A stretch of 43,587 nt of DNA from an uncultured Oscillospiraceae bacterium (GCA_944385465.1 CALWXH010000011.1:1-43587), one strand, 5' to 3'; counted from the first letter of the stretch, positions 1 to 7,473 are shown. Program-made: numbers and translations. The notes: generated from the letters alone by a model not told the origin.

Positions 1-46
1 TCATCAGAGCCAGAACCAGCGCGAGAATCTTCTTCAGATTTCTCAT
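1..46 (-). CDS. Start of a secreted or lipoprotein precursor (partial)
   Basis: Only the first 15 codons lie in the window, and the gene continues off the left edge. It opens MRNLKKILALVLALM, a positively charged n-region followed by a hydrophobic stretch, which is the beginning of a signal peptide. An AAGGAGG-like ribosome binding site lies just upstream at about 52-61. No function can be assigned from so few residues. In this lineage such starts are common on ABC solute-binding lipoproteins and on SLH-domain surface proteins. Confidence 0.6.
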   Translation of the reverse strand, partial: MRNLKKILALVLALM

Positions 47-130
47 TTCGGATGTTCCTCCTTTTGTTTTTTCCCTCGTTTCCCGCCATAAGAAGATGAG
101 CCATTTTCTTATGTTTAAACCGCAAAATAG

Positions 131-188
131 AAAGCGGACTGCATCTTGCCGGAGGAGCGACTCTTCCGGTGAGAATGCAGTCCGTTTT
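131..188. terminator. Intrinsic terminator, probably bidirectional
   Basis: A 14-bp inverted repeat (131-144 with 175-188, one G-T pair) has a second short complementary pair (CCGGA/TCCGG) inside the loop. It lies just downstream of the reverse-strand regulator gene that ends at 210. The forward orientation has a short T run, and the reverse side has TTTC followed by a T-rich stretch. Confidence 0.7.
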
Positions 189-209
189 CAAATAAGAAGC
201 TGTGTCAAG

Positions 210-1619
210 TTATGTATTATTGGAGGTGGTTCCACGACCCACTTCAACGCCGTAGCGCCGTAGCCGGTTGTACAGTGTGTTGCGGCTGAGGTGCAGTGCA
301 CGCGCTGTAGCGGCGATATTGTAGCGGCACTCCTGTAGCGTTCGCAGAAGCAGATCTTTTTCAAGCGTGTTTTGCAGATCTTTCACGTTGTGAGAGGCAA
401 GGATCTCCGTCTCTGTGCCGCTGTCCAGGTCTTCTCCTAGCTGTTCCCGGATCATGTCTATGGTGATATCTTTGCCGTCACCGATGATGGTCAGTTTGGT
501 GATCAGATTTCGGAGCTGTCGGACGTTGCCTGGCCAGGCATATTGCTTGAACCACTGGATGGCGTCCGGCGTAATATTACAGGGGGTTTCGGCATGGGAG
601 AGGAAATGGCGGGTTAGAAGCTCAATGTCTGCTGCGCGCTCTCGAAGGGGCGGAATTTTGATTTCAAAAGTGCCAAGCCGGTAATAGAGATCCTGGCGGA
701 AGGAGCCTTCCCGGACTTTTTTGTGAATGTCACAATTTGTAGTGGCGATTATGCGTGCTTTTAAAGGAATCAGTGTGTTGCCGCCAAGACGTTCGAATTC
801 CCGCTCCTCGATGACGCGCAACAGTTTGGACTGCATGCGCAGATCCAGACTGCCGATCTCGTCCAGGAGGATGGTCCCATTTCCCGCAATTTCAAATTTG
901 CCCAGTTTGGTGGAATGGGCACCGGCAAAAGCGCCCTTTTCATATCCAAATAGCTCACTTTCCAGAAGCTCAAAGGGGATGGCATTGCAGTTGATCCGGA
1001 CAAAGGGGCGGCGTTCCTCTTTGTTGGCATAGGTGTGGATTCCGCTGGCCAGAATTTCCTTCCCGGTGCCGGTTTCACCAGAGATTACAATGGGATAGTC
1101 GTGCTTGGCAATTTTCTTTGCATAATAGATCAGCTTTTTTGTTCTGGGGTCTTCTGTGAGAAAGTCGTCAAGAGAGTAGTTTGCCTCTGCCCGGGACAAC
1201 TGATGGTAAAGCCCCATGGAATAGTCATCGAACACATTTTCCCGCACCAGATTCTTCAGTTTTTCCACGCCACGGAAGATGATGACGCCGAAGGCACCGA
1301 GAATGTTGTCGTTGCGGTCGAACAGCGGGATCATATGGGTGATGCAGGTTTGTCCGTTGATGATGTGAATCCGCCCCATAACGGCTTTGCCTGTGGAGAG
1401 CATTTCCGGATAAGGGGAAGCGGAGTCCAGTTCGGAGATGTGCATGCCAATACTTTCCTCATTAGGACGCCCCCAGATCAGAGGGGAGCTGTCTGAGCAA
1501 TGGATGATATAACCGTCTTTATCCATGATGCAGGATTCGTCGAAGGCCAGATCCATGACACCCTTGAGCAGTGGACCAATGTTGTAGAGGTCCTTCGGCT
1601 TGATTACGATTTTTTTCAT
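210..1619 (-). CDS. PAS-AAA+-Fis transcriptional regulator with GAFAGA in place of GAFTGA
   Basis: This 469-residue protein has the domain order of a bacterial enhancer-binding protein. A PAS-like sensor covers about residues 20-120. The AAA+ domain has Walker A GETGTGKE at 181-188, Walker B LLDE at 251-254 and the arginine-bearing stretch FRQDLYYRL at 307-315. A Fis-type helix-turn-helix occupies about 432-457. The oddity is GAFAGA at 229-234: the threonine of the GAFTGA loop, which normally contacts sigma54, is alanine. That change usually abolishes sigma54 activation in studied family members, although natural variants exist. The gene is divergent from the amidase/transport module and is probably its regulator, with the PAS domain sensing the substrate or a metabolite. 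No -24/-12 promoter was found nearby, so action at ordinary promoters (as in TyrR) is possible. The fold is secure; the target and ligand are inferred. Confidence 0.9.
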   Translation of the reverse strand: MKKIVIKPKDLYNIGPLLKGVMDLAFDESCIMDKDGYIIHCSDSSPLIWGRPNEESIGMHISELDSASPYPEMLSTGKAVMGRIHIINGQTCITHMIPLFDRNDNILGAFGVIIFRGVEKLKNLVRENVFDDYSMGLYHQLSRAEANYSLDDFLTEDPRTKKLIYYAKKIAKHDYPIVISGETGTGKEILASGIHTYANKEERRPFVRINCNAIPFELLESELFGYEKGAFAGAHSTKLGKFEIAGNGTILLDEIGSLDLRMQSKLLRVIEEREFERLGGNTLIPLKARIIATTNCDIHKKVREGSFRQDLYYRLGTFEIKIPPLRERAADIELLTRHFLSHAETPCNITPDAIQWFKQYAWPGNVRQLRNLITKLTIIGDGKDITIDMIREQLGEDLDSGTETEILASHNVKDLQNTLEKDLLLRTLQECRYNIAATARALHLSRNTLYNRLRRYGVEVGRGTTSNNT

Positions 1620-1639
1620 AAGTGGTCACCACACATTAC

Positions 1640-1647
1640 CAATATTG
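1640..1647. promoter_or_regulatory. CAATATTG palindrome in the regulator leader
   Basis: This 8-bp palindrome lies between the regulator promoter and its start codon. The same CAATATTG recurs at 5807-5814 upstream of the ABC operon, within a longer shared motif. It could be an autoregulatory half of the same operator. It is short, so chance occurrence is possible. Confidence 0.3.
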
Positions 1648-1682
1648 CCTAGTTGTTCAGAAGTGTGAATATGTATAGGACG

Positions 1683-1711
1683 AGTGTATATTAATTGAAT
1701 GAAATTGTCAA
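1683..1711 (-). promoter_or_regulatory. Promoter for the PAS/AAA+ regulator
   Basis: On the reverse strand, TTGACA (complement of 1706-1711) is followed after 17 bp by TACACT (complement of 1683-1688). The -35 is perfect and the -10 is weak. It lies about 64 bp upstream of the regulator start codon. Confidence 0.5.
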
Positions 1712-1762
1712 TAAAAATGAGACGATACGATGAAAAAATATATACAATAGATAAAAATGGCC

Positions 1763-1792
1763 TTGCGAGAGAAAAAAGACCGTTGGTATAAT
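1763..1792 (+). promoter_or_regulatory. Promoter of the amidase-symporter-Rid operon
   Basis: TTGCGA at 1763-1768 is followed after 18 bp by a perfect TATAAT at 1787-1792, about 100 bp before the amidase start. The spacer carries an A6 tract after TTGCGAGA and a TTG one base before the -10. The same arrangement occurs at 5902-5931 before the ABC operon, so the two are probably co-regulated. It is a sigma70-type element, not -24/-12. Confidence 0.6.
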
Positions 1793-1862
1793 GTGATTGT
1801 CGAGAAGGAATTACGAAGGAAAGCACATGATTACTTCTCCGGCTCAAAGAGGAGAAACAAGG

Positions 1863-1874
1863 AATATTGTGAGA
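1863..1874 (+). promoter_or_regulatory. AATATTGTGAGA motif in the amidase leader
   Basis: This 12-bp motif lies between the promoter and the amidase ribosome binding site. An identical copy occurs at 5808-5819 and a one-base variant at 5898-5909, both upstream of the ABC transporter operon. This is a candidate binding site for the adjacent regulator, inferred from repetition only. Confidence 0.4.
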
Positions 1875-1893
1875 TCGGTGGGAAGGAGAGTGC

Positions 1894-3375
1894 GTGATGG
1901 ATGGATTAGAGTACTTATCTGCGGCGGAGCTGGTCTGGGAAATTAAGCAGAAGAGAATTTCGCCGGTTGAAGTGGTGGAGGCATTTATCAATCGTATTGA
2001 AAAACGTAATCCCAGCATCAATGCGGTGGTACAGAAGCAGTATGAGTATGCGAGGAAACGAGCTCGAGAACTGGAACAGCGATTGATGGCGGGGGCTGCT
2101 GAAGGGGACTTTTTTGGTGTGCCAACCGCGCTGAAAGACTTCCTTCCGGGAAAGCCTGGATGGACTGGTTCCTTCGGCGGAATCCGTGTACTGAAAGACC
2201 AGGTGGATCCGGCCTGCTCTAATTACAGTGAAAATATGGAGAAGGCAGGGGCGATTCTAATGGGAAAGACCAATTCGCCCTCTATGGCCTACCGGGGCAC
2301 CTGTGATAACTATCTCTATGGGGCGACGGGTAATCCGTTCAACCCAGCATACAACTCTGGTGGTTCTTCCGGTGGCAGTGCGGCCGCGGTGGCAGATGGA
2401 TTGTTTCCGGTGGCAGAGGGGACTGATGGCGGTGGGTCCATCCGAATTCCGGCAGCCTGGTGCGGAATATACGGATTCAAAGCATCGGTGGGAACCATTC
2501 CGTCCATTGCGAGGCCCAATGCCTTTTGTGAGACGCATCCATTCTGCTTTGATGGAGCTTTGACCCGGACGGTGGAAGATAGTGCCATGGCATTGAATCA
2601 GATGGCCTATTTCGATCCGAGAGACCCGCTGTGTGTTGAACGCCCCAAAATAAATTATTTGGATGCGTTGCAACAGTCTATCCGCGGCTGGAAGATCGGA
2701 TTTACAAGAAATTTTGATGTATTCCCGGTGGAACCGGAGATTGCAGACACGGTGGAACGTGCCGTGAAGAGATTTCAGGAAGCCGGGGCGATTGTAGAGC
2801 CTGTGAGGTTTCATTTGCCCCGGGATCACTATGAACTGGCGCAGGCATGGAGTCGGGAGATCAATATCAACACAGTTGATTCAGTGGAACGGCTCAAGCA
2901 AGGTGGAATTGATCTGCTAGGCGAACATCGCAGAGATATCCCACCAGAACTTGCGGATGCGCTGGAGATCGCATACGAAGAGACCTATTTAGATTACGGT
3001 CGGTATGAGCAGATTCGCACAGAAATTTATGACGCTATGCAAGATGCGTTCAGTCGCTATGATCTGATTGTATCTCCCACTGTGGCTTGCAATCCGGTGC
3101 CGAATGCGACGGATGGAAATACCCTTGGGCCAGAGCTAATCAATGGGCAGCGGGTGGAAAGATTGATCGGATATTGCATGACGTATTTTATGAATTTCAC
3201 CGGTCATCCAGCAGCCTCTGTGCCGGCGGGGCTGTCTTCAGCGGGATTCCCTGTGGGGATGCAGATCATCGGTCGGCGGTTTCATGACAGTGATGTATTG
3301 GCAGCCAGTGCGGTCTTTGAACGCATCCAGCCCTGGAAAGACCTGTATCTGATTGTGCAGCGGAGGAAGATTTGA
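1894..3375 (+). CDS. Amidase-signature family hydrolase
   Basis: This 493-residue enzyme belongs to the amidase-signature family (GatA, FAAH and bacterial aryl/alkyl amidases), which hydrolyses a carboxamide to acid and ammonia or amine. The Ser-cisSer-Lys triad is visible: Lys81 in ALKDF, Ser158 in GGSSGGS and nucleophile Ser182 in TDGGGSIRIP. The start is GTG at 1894 or ATG one codon later, both served by GGAAGGAG at 1881-1888. There is no signal peptide, so it acts in the cytoplasm. It is not the tRNA amidotransferase subunit on context, as gatB and gatC are absent. Instead it leads an operon with a symporter and a Rid protein and is followed by a Liv-type ABC importer. This points to catabolism of an imported amide. 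The substrate is not predictable. Confidence 0.9.
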   Translation: MMDGLEYLSAAELVWEIKQKRISPVEVVEAFINRIEKRNPSINAVVQKQYEYARKRARELEQRLMAGAAEGDFFGVPTALKDFLPGKPGWTGSFGGIRVLKDQVDPACSNYSENMEKAGAILMGKTNSPSMAYRGTCDNYLYGATGNPFNPAYNSGGSSGGSAAAVADGLFPVAEGTDGGGSIRIPAAWCGIYGFKASVGTIPSIARPNAFCETHPFCFDGALTRTVEDSAMALNQMAYFDPRDPLCVERPKINYLDALQQSIRGWKIGFTRNFDVFPVEPEIADTVERAVKRFQEAGAIVEPVRFHLPRDHYELAQAWSREININTVDSVERLKQGGIDLLGEHRRDIPPELADALEIAYEETYLDYGRYEQIRTEIYDAMQDAFSRYDLIVSPTVACNPVPNATDGNTLGPELINGQRVERLIGYCMTYFMNFTGHPAASVPAGLSSAGFPVGMQIIGRRFHDSDVLAASAVFERIQPWKDLYLIVQRRKI

Positions 3376-3405
3376 GGAAAAACAGAGAAAAAGGAGAGTG
3401 AAACA

Positions 3406-4896
3406 ATGAACATTCCTGTGTTGGTAATGGTGTTGGTCTATGAATTTATTGTTTGCATTGGCATCGGCTTGTTTCTGATTATTCGGGACAAACGAAAAGC
3501 AAACCTGGATGAAGGTGACAACTTCGCCTTGGCAGGCCGGAAAATGGGATATGCTACGCTGATTCCCACCATGGCGTTGACAGCTTTGGGAAACGCCCAT
3601 TTTACAGGTATGTTCCAGATGTCCTTTGATCTGGGCGCCACAGCCATGTGGTTCATCTTCGGAAATACCTGCCACTTTGTGGTGCTGTGCCTGTGCACCG
3701 GCCCCTGGATTCGGAAAATGGAAGTGGCCACGGTATCCCAAGCCATTGAAAAATTGTATGGAAAGAAGATTTGCCTGGCTATCTCCTGTGCCATGTCTGG
3801 CGTGACCTTCGGGGTGCTGACTGTAGAGTGCCAAGGCATGGGGCTTATCTTCAGCTCCCTCACCAATTTCCCGCTGGTGACCGCGACCATCATTGTTGGC
3901 ATTTTTGGTATCTTCTATGTGATCATTGCCGGCATGAAGGAAGTGGGTGCGGTCAACCTGGTGAACATCATTGTGCTGTATATCGGCGTGATTTTTGCGG
4001 TGTTCTTTATTGGTAAGGCACTGCCTGGTGGAAGTTTTGATTATGTCACCGATACCCTGATGGCAAATACGGAGACTGAGTTTATGACCAAACTCTTTGC
4101 GTCCCCATCCCTGTGGTTCAGCTTTGCCTTGGCCAATATTATCAGTACGGTATTCTATGGCCCCGTGAGTCAGGCCAACTGCCAGGCGCCTATGTCTGCC
4201 AAGAATGCCAAGGTGATCCGCCGCTCCCTGTGGGTTGTGGCCATCATTAATGGTATGTTTGGCGTATTCTCTGTGAGCATTGGTCTGGCTGCCCGCACTC
4301 TGCCGGAGTACGCTGCTGCTGGCGCCAACAATGCTGCGCTGCACATGATGATTGACATGCTGCCGGCCCCGGTGTGTGCAGCGGTGCTGGCTGCCGCTCT
4401 GGCCGCCTGTCTGTCCTCCTTTGCAATGACGGCGTTGGGATGTGGCACGATGTTTGGCTACGACATCTATAAGGGCCTGTTTAATCCCAAGGCATCTGAG
4501 AAACAGGTGGCGTGGGTGATCCGTATCGTGGTTCTGATTTTGTGCATTGTGGCCATTGCCATCTCTGTGGGCATTTCCTCCATTGTGGGAGCCATGAACT
4601 GGGTCTTTGCCTGGATTGTGCCGGTGTTCTGGCTGTTCATATTCGGCTTGTTCTGGAAACGCAGTGCAAAGGTGGCTGGAGTAGCTCTGGCAGTGACCTG
4701 GATTGCCAACTGCCTGTGGTCTCTGACCAGCCTGCCCAGCGTCTTTGGAACCACCGCCGATGCTGTTCCCAACGGTTATGTGACGCTGATTGTTGGTTTG
4801 GTGTGCATCGTCATCGGCAACCTGTGTGTGAAGGGTGAGCCTGGAATTTGGTCTAAGAAGGCCGGTGGAATACAGGTAAAGCCCGCTGTGAAGTAA
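3406..4896 (+). CDS. Sodium:solute symporter (SSS family)
   Basis: A 496-residue integral membrane protein with about 13 hydrophobic segments, typical of the SSS family (PutP, PanF, SglT), which couples solute uptake to Na+. The stretch around CLSSFAMTALGCGTMFGYD resembles the family's conserved helix with the Na2-site serines, followed by the usual D-I-Y. A good ribosome binding site (AAGGAGAG) precedes the ATG. It lies 30 bp after the amidase and is followed closely by two microproteins and a Rid-family gene, so it probably imports the amidase substrate. The family assignment is firm and the substrate is unknown. Confidence 0.9.
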   Translation: MNIPVLVMVLVYEFIVCIGIGLFLIIRDKRKANLDEGDNFALAGRKMGYATLIPTMALTALGNAHFTGMFQMSFDLGATAMWFIFGNTCHFVVLCLCTGPWIRKMEVATVSQAIEKLYGKKICLAISCAMSGVTFGVLTVECQGMGLIFSSLTNFPLVTATIIVGIFGIFYVIIAGMKEVGAVNLVNIIVLYIGVIFAVFFIGKALPGGSFDYVTDTLMANTETEFMTKLFASPSLWFSFALANIISTVFYGPVSQANCQAPMSAKNAKVIRRSLWVVAIINGMFGVFSVSIGLAARTLPEYAAAGANNAALHMMIDMLPAPVCAAVLAAALAACLSSFAMTALGCGTMFGYDIYKGLFNPKASEKQVAWVIRIVVLILCIVAIAISVGISSIVGAMNWVFAWIVPVFWLFIFGLFWKRSAKVAGVALAVTWIANCLWSLTSLPSVFGTTADAVPNGYVTLIVGLVCIVIGNLCVKGEPGIWSKKAGGIQVKPAVK

Positions 4897-4909
4897 GGAG
4901 GTTAACGAT

Positions 4910-5026
4910 ATGTTTTGGAGCCTATTCATTCGGAGCCTAATCGTCATTGTTGTTATTGTTGCAATTGGAGAAGTGATTCACGCAGCATATTACCATAACA
5001 AGAAGGATCCGTTTGACGACGAATAA
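4910..5026 (+). CDS. 38-residue single-helix membrane microprotein
   Basis: An ATG at 4910, preceded by a perfect AAGGAGG at 4895-4901 that overlaps the symporter stop, opens a 38-codon frame. It encodes a short N-terminus (MFWSLFIRS), one very hydrophobic helix rich in Ile and Val, and an acidic tail ending DPFDDE. It sits 13 bp after the symporter gene. Small one-helix proteins are known next to SSS and NSS transporters (MetS-like or symporter small accessory proteins), so an accessory subunit role is likely. This is inferred from position, ribosome binding site and hydrophobicity. Confidence 0.7.
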   Translation: MFWSLFIRSLIVIVVIVAIGEVIHAAYYHNKKDPFDDE

Positions 5027-5063
5027 AGTGAACTCCACAAGCGGATCAGAGAGGAGAACGACT

Positions 5064-5165
5064 ATGTCTACAACATTGAGCTGGATGATCGGTGTGCTGG
5101 CCGTGATGGTTGCCTATGCGGTGGCGGCGGTGATTGGTTGGAACGTTGCGAAGAAGCGCAAATGA
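5064..5165 (+). CDS. 33-residue single-helix membrane microprotein
   Basis: This frame starts with ATG at 5064 behind GAGAGGAG and encodes 33 residues. After MSTTLSW comes a single hydrophobic helix rich in Val and Ala, then a basic end AKKRK that favours a cytoplasmic C-terminus. It lies 37 bp after the first microprotein and 35 bp before the Rid gene. It resembles the MetS-type small subunits of bacterial amino acid transporters in size and layout. The two microproteins differ in sequence and tail charge (acidic versus basic), so they are not a simple duplication. Confidence 0.7.
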   Translation: MSTTLSWMIGVLAVMVAYAVAAVIGWNVAKKRK

Positions 5166-5200
5166 TTTCATAAAAACAAAAAAGAAAGGAACTGAAGAAA

Positions 5201-5644
5201 ATGGCGATGGAAATCAAAAAGAATCTGTGTACGATCAACGGCGTGGTGCAGAAATATCCCAATGTGGCGCCCGGCACTCCCATTTATGCCAACTCCGTAG
5301 TGGTCGGCGGTGTTGTTTACGTCTCTGGCATGACTGCTCAGGAGCCCTCCAATGGTGGCTGCACTACCAATACCATGCAGGATCAAATGTGGGTAGCCAT
5401 GACCAAACTGAAGAATGCCCTGGAGGTTGCGGGCAGTGACCTGGAGCACATGTTCAAGACTTTTATCATGCTTAAGGACATCAAGGACTATCCTGTGATG
5501 CGTGCCACTGAGCTGAAGTTCTATCAGGAGCACTGCCCCGCTTTGGTGGAGAATCCTCCTGCTAGCACCATCCTTCAGGCTGGCAGCCTGGCTCGCCCTG
5601 AGTTCCTGGTGGAGATTGAATGTATGGCAGTGGTTAAGGACTGA
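5201..5644 (+). CDS. RidA/YjgF/YER057c family protein
   Basis: A 147-residue protein with the Rid-family C-terminal signature ARPEFLVEIECMAV at 131-144. RidA proper hydrolyses reactive enamine/imine intermediates using an arginine in a PARS motif. Here the equivalent position reads PPAST (about 119-123), with serine instead of arginine, so classical 2-aminoacrylate deaminase activity is not expected. Many Rid subfamilies lacking this arginine sit in catabolic operons with amidases or other hydrolases, as here. It is the last gene of the amidase operon and precedes a strong GC hairpin. A role acting on an amide- or imine-containing intermediate of the same pathway is inferred. Confidence 0.85.
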   Translation: MAMEIKKNLCTINGVVQKYPNVAPGTPIYANSVVVGGVVYVSGMTAQEPSNGGCTTNTMQDQMWVAMTKLKNALEVAGSDLEHMFKTFIMLKDIKDYPVMRATELKFYQEHCPALVENPPASTILQAGSLARPEFLVEIECMAVVKD

Positions 5645-5667
5645 CGTGAACGTAGCATAGAAACGTT

Positions 5668-5700
5668 GCGGCGCCGCGGCCACAAAAGCCGCGGCGCCGC
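5668..5700 (+). terminator. GC-rich hairpin after the Rid gene
   Basis: A perfect 13-bp stem (5668-5680 with 5688-5700) with the loop CACAAAA ends the amidase-symporter-Rid operon. The T tract is poor, so termination efficiency is uncertain. The remaining sequence up to 6002 is AT-rich and holds the promoter and repeated motifs of the next operon. Confidence 0.65.
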
Positions 5701-5807
5701 GGTGCTCTTGGTGACGATCTCGAATATGGGTCCCTTAAACCTGCAGACGGGGTGTCTCAAAGTGAGCGTCAGAATTTCCAATGTAGACCATGTGCTCAAG
5801 AATGCGC

Positions 5808-5819
5808 AATATTGTGAGA
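5808..5819 (+). promoter_or_regulatory. AATATTGTGAGA motif, upstream copy
   Basis: Identical to the motif at 1863-1874. It is preceded by C, so the core CAATATTG matches the palindrome in the regulator leader. It lies about 90 bp upstream of the variant that overlaps the ABC operon's -35 element, a spacing that would fit an activator bound upstream. Direct TGCTCAA repeats flank it (about 5793-5799 and 5824-5830). Confidence 0.4.
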
Positions 5820-5897
5820 CATATGCTCAACACATGAATAAAAAATAGATAATAAACAGTGAAAATAGAAGATAAAATTTTGAAATATACACAAAGA

Positions 5898-5931
5898 AAT
5901 ATTGCGAGACAAAAAATGTGCTTGATATAAT
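5898..5931 (+). promoter_or_regulatory. Promoter of the Liv-type ABC operon with overlapping AATATTGCGAGA
   Basis: TTGCGA at 5902-5907, 18-bp spacer, perfect TATAAT at 5926-5931. The motif AATATTGCGAGA (5898-5909) overlaps the -35. The spacer has A6 and TTG at the same positions as in the amidase promoter, and 23 of 30 bases match between the two. The solute-binding protein begins about 70 bp downstream. Confidence 0.6.
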
Positions 5932-6001
5932 ACAAGTATCAGGGGTGGCATCTGCACTATAGTAAAACAGAAAGGAAGAAAAGAAAGGAGCGAAACGTAA
6001 C

Positions 6002-7315
6002 ATGAAGAAGAGGACAAGTCGGATTTTGGCGGTAGCTTTAGCTGCAGTGATGTTGCTGGCAATGCTTGCAGCGTGTGGGCCTAGCGGAGATACTCCGGGC
6101 GGAAACACTGGAGCCCCCAGCGGAGATGATGGGGAAGAGAAAGAGTCCATCCTGGTGGGCCGCGTGGTTCCGCTGACGGGCTCCATTGCCAACTTCGGTG
6201 CGGGAACTCCGTTCATCGAAGAGGCTGCCGTAGAGGCGATCAACGCCGAGGGTGGCATCTACATTGAAGAGTATGGCAAGAAACTTCCCATTGAGTTTGT
6301 TGTGGCGGATTCTGAGAGCAACCTGACCAAGGCATCTGAAGCGGCCACTAAACTGATTCTGGAAGACGGTGTGGATATCATGATTGCTTCCCACACCGCG
6401 GATACGGTTCTTCCTGTGGCAGCGGTTTGTGAGCGGTACCAGGTTCCCTGTATTACGGTAGACGCTCCACTGGACATGTGGCTGGACGGTGGTCCCTATG
6501 AGTACTGCTACCACGCTTTCTTCAACAGCCAGACTGAGTTGGAGGGCTTCTCCGCTGCCTGGGAGATCATCGGAACCAACAAGAAGGTTGGTCTGTTGTG
6601 TGCCAACGACACGGAAGGCACTCTGTTTGCTGAAGGCATGACTGAGATCGCGAAGCATCTGGAAGGTTATGAGATTGTGGATCCCGGTCGGTTTACCAGC
6701 GGAACCAACGACTTTACGGATATCATTAACACCTTCATTGAGCAGGATGTGGAAATCATCACCGGCCCGGTGATTACCCCTGACTTTTCGACCTTCTGGA
6801 AACAGTGCAAGACCATGGGGTACACCCCGAAGATCAGTGCGATTGACAAGGCGAATCTGTTCCTGTCTGACGTCATTGCCTATGGAGACAATATCGGGAA
6901 CGGCTTGTTGTCCGAGATTTGGTGGGATGCATCTATGGAGACTGCTTCCAGCCTTACTGGCCAAACCAGCCAAGAACTGGCGGATATGTACCTGGAGTAC
7001 AACACAGACATCCAGTTTGCCCCTGGCCCCATCGGCTATAAGCACGCCAATGTGGAAATCCTGGTAGATGCCCTTCAGCGGGCACAGTCCCTGGAGCCGG
7101 AGAAGATTCTCGCCGCTTTGGACGAAACCAACCTGGATACGATTGTGGGGCACATTGAGTACGATGACGACAATGCCTGCATCATGACCATTGCTATTGG
7201 ACAGTGGGTCGTGAACGATGCCGGCGAATGGGAGCAGCATATTGTTTCCAACGAATATCTGCCCAGCATTCCGCTGAGTGGTACCCCGGTGGCAATCCCC
7301 GGTTCCGAAGACTAA
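6002..7315 (+). CDS. ABC transporter substrate-binding lipoprotein, Liv/amide type
   Basis: A 437-residue secreted lipoprotein. A basic n-region (MKKRTSR) and hydrophobic core lead to the lipobox LAAC near residue 25, then a flexible Gly/Ser/Pro-rich linker. The mature part is a type I periplasmic-binding fold of the LivJ/AmiC/UrtA family (RVVPLTGSIANFGAGTP near its start), which binds branched-chain amino acids, amides, urea or aromatic acids. It leads the operon of two ATPases and two permeases. An amide or amidic compound as ligand is inferred from the neighbouring amidase and regulator, not from ligand-contact residues. Confidence 0.9.
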   Translation: MKKRTSRILAVALAAVMLLAMLAACGPSGDTPGGNTGAPSGDDGEEKESILVGRVVPLTGSIANFGAGTPFIEEAAVEAINAEGGIYIEEYGKKLPIEFVVADSESNLTKASEAATKLILEDGVDIMIASHTADTVLPVAAVCERYQVPCITVDAPLDMWLDGGPYEYCYHAFFNSQTELEGFSAAWEIIGTNKKVGLLCANDTEGTLFAEGMTEIAKHLEGYEIVDPGRFTSGTNDFTDIINTFIEQDVEIITGPVITPDFSTFWKQCKTMGYTPKISAIDKANLFLSDVIAYGDNIGNGLLSEIWWDASMETASSLTGQTSQELADMYLEYNTDIQFAPGPIGYKHANVEILVDALQRAQSLEPEKILAALDETNLDTIVGHIEYDDDNACIMTIAIGQWVVNDAGEWEQHIVSNEYLPSIPLSGTPVAIPGSED

Positions 7316-7330
7316 CGAATCGGATCTCTG

Positions 7331-7361
7331 CCGGCGGGAAAGGCACACCCTTTCCCGCCGG
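7331..7361 (+). terminator. Intercistronic hairpin after the binding protein gene
   Basis: A perfect 13-bp stem (7331-7343 with 7349-7361) with a 5-nt loop and no T tract. Such hairpins between a binding-protein gene and its transporter genes usually stabilise the upstream message or cause partial termination, giving excess binding protein. The latter role is inferred from position. Confidence 0.55.
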
Positions 7362-7407
7362 TACCATTTCACCACAGAAACCAATTACGCCCAGATAAAG
7401 GGATTTA

Positions 7408-7473
7408 ATGGGGGCTGCAACTGCTATGGCGGTTAAGATTATGACCGCTTACACAGGAGGTGTTTGCTTTTGA
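7408..7473 (+). CDS. Possible 21-codon leader ORF overlapping the LivG start
   Basis: ATG at 7408 with a nearby AAAGGGAT opens a 21-residue frame whose TGA (7471-7473) overlaps the TTG start of the ATPase gene as TTGA. This could provide translational coupling for a gene with a weak TTG start. The peptide has no recognisable features, and an open frame this short can occur by chance. Confidence 0.2.
   Translation: MGAATAMAVKIMTAYTGGVCF

Noticed and set aside
1620..6001. A sigma54 (-24/-12) promoter for the GAFAGA regulator's targets
   Set aside because: Candidate GG...GC pairs near 1758-1800 and 5944-5960 have the wrong spacing. The better explanation is the pair of TTGCGA/TATAAT promoters.
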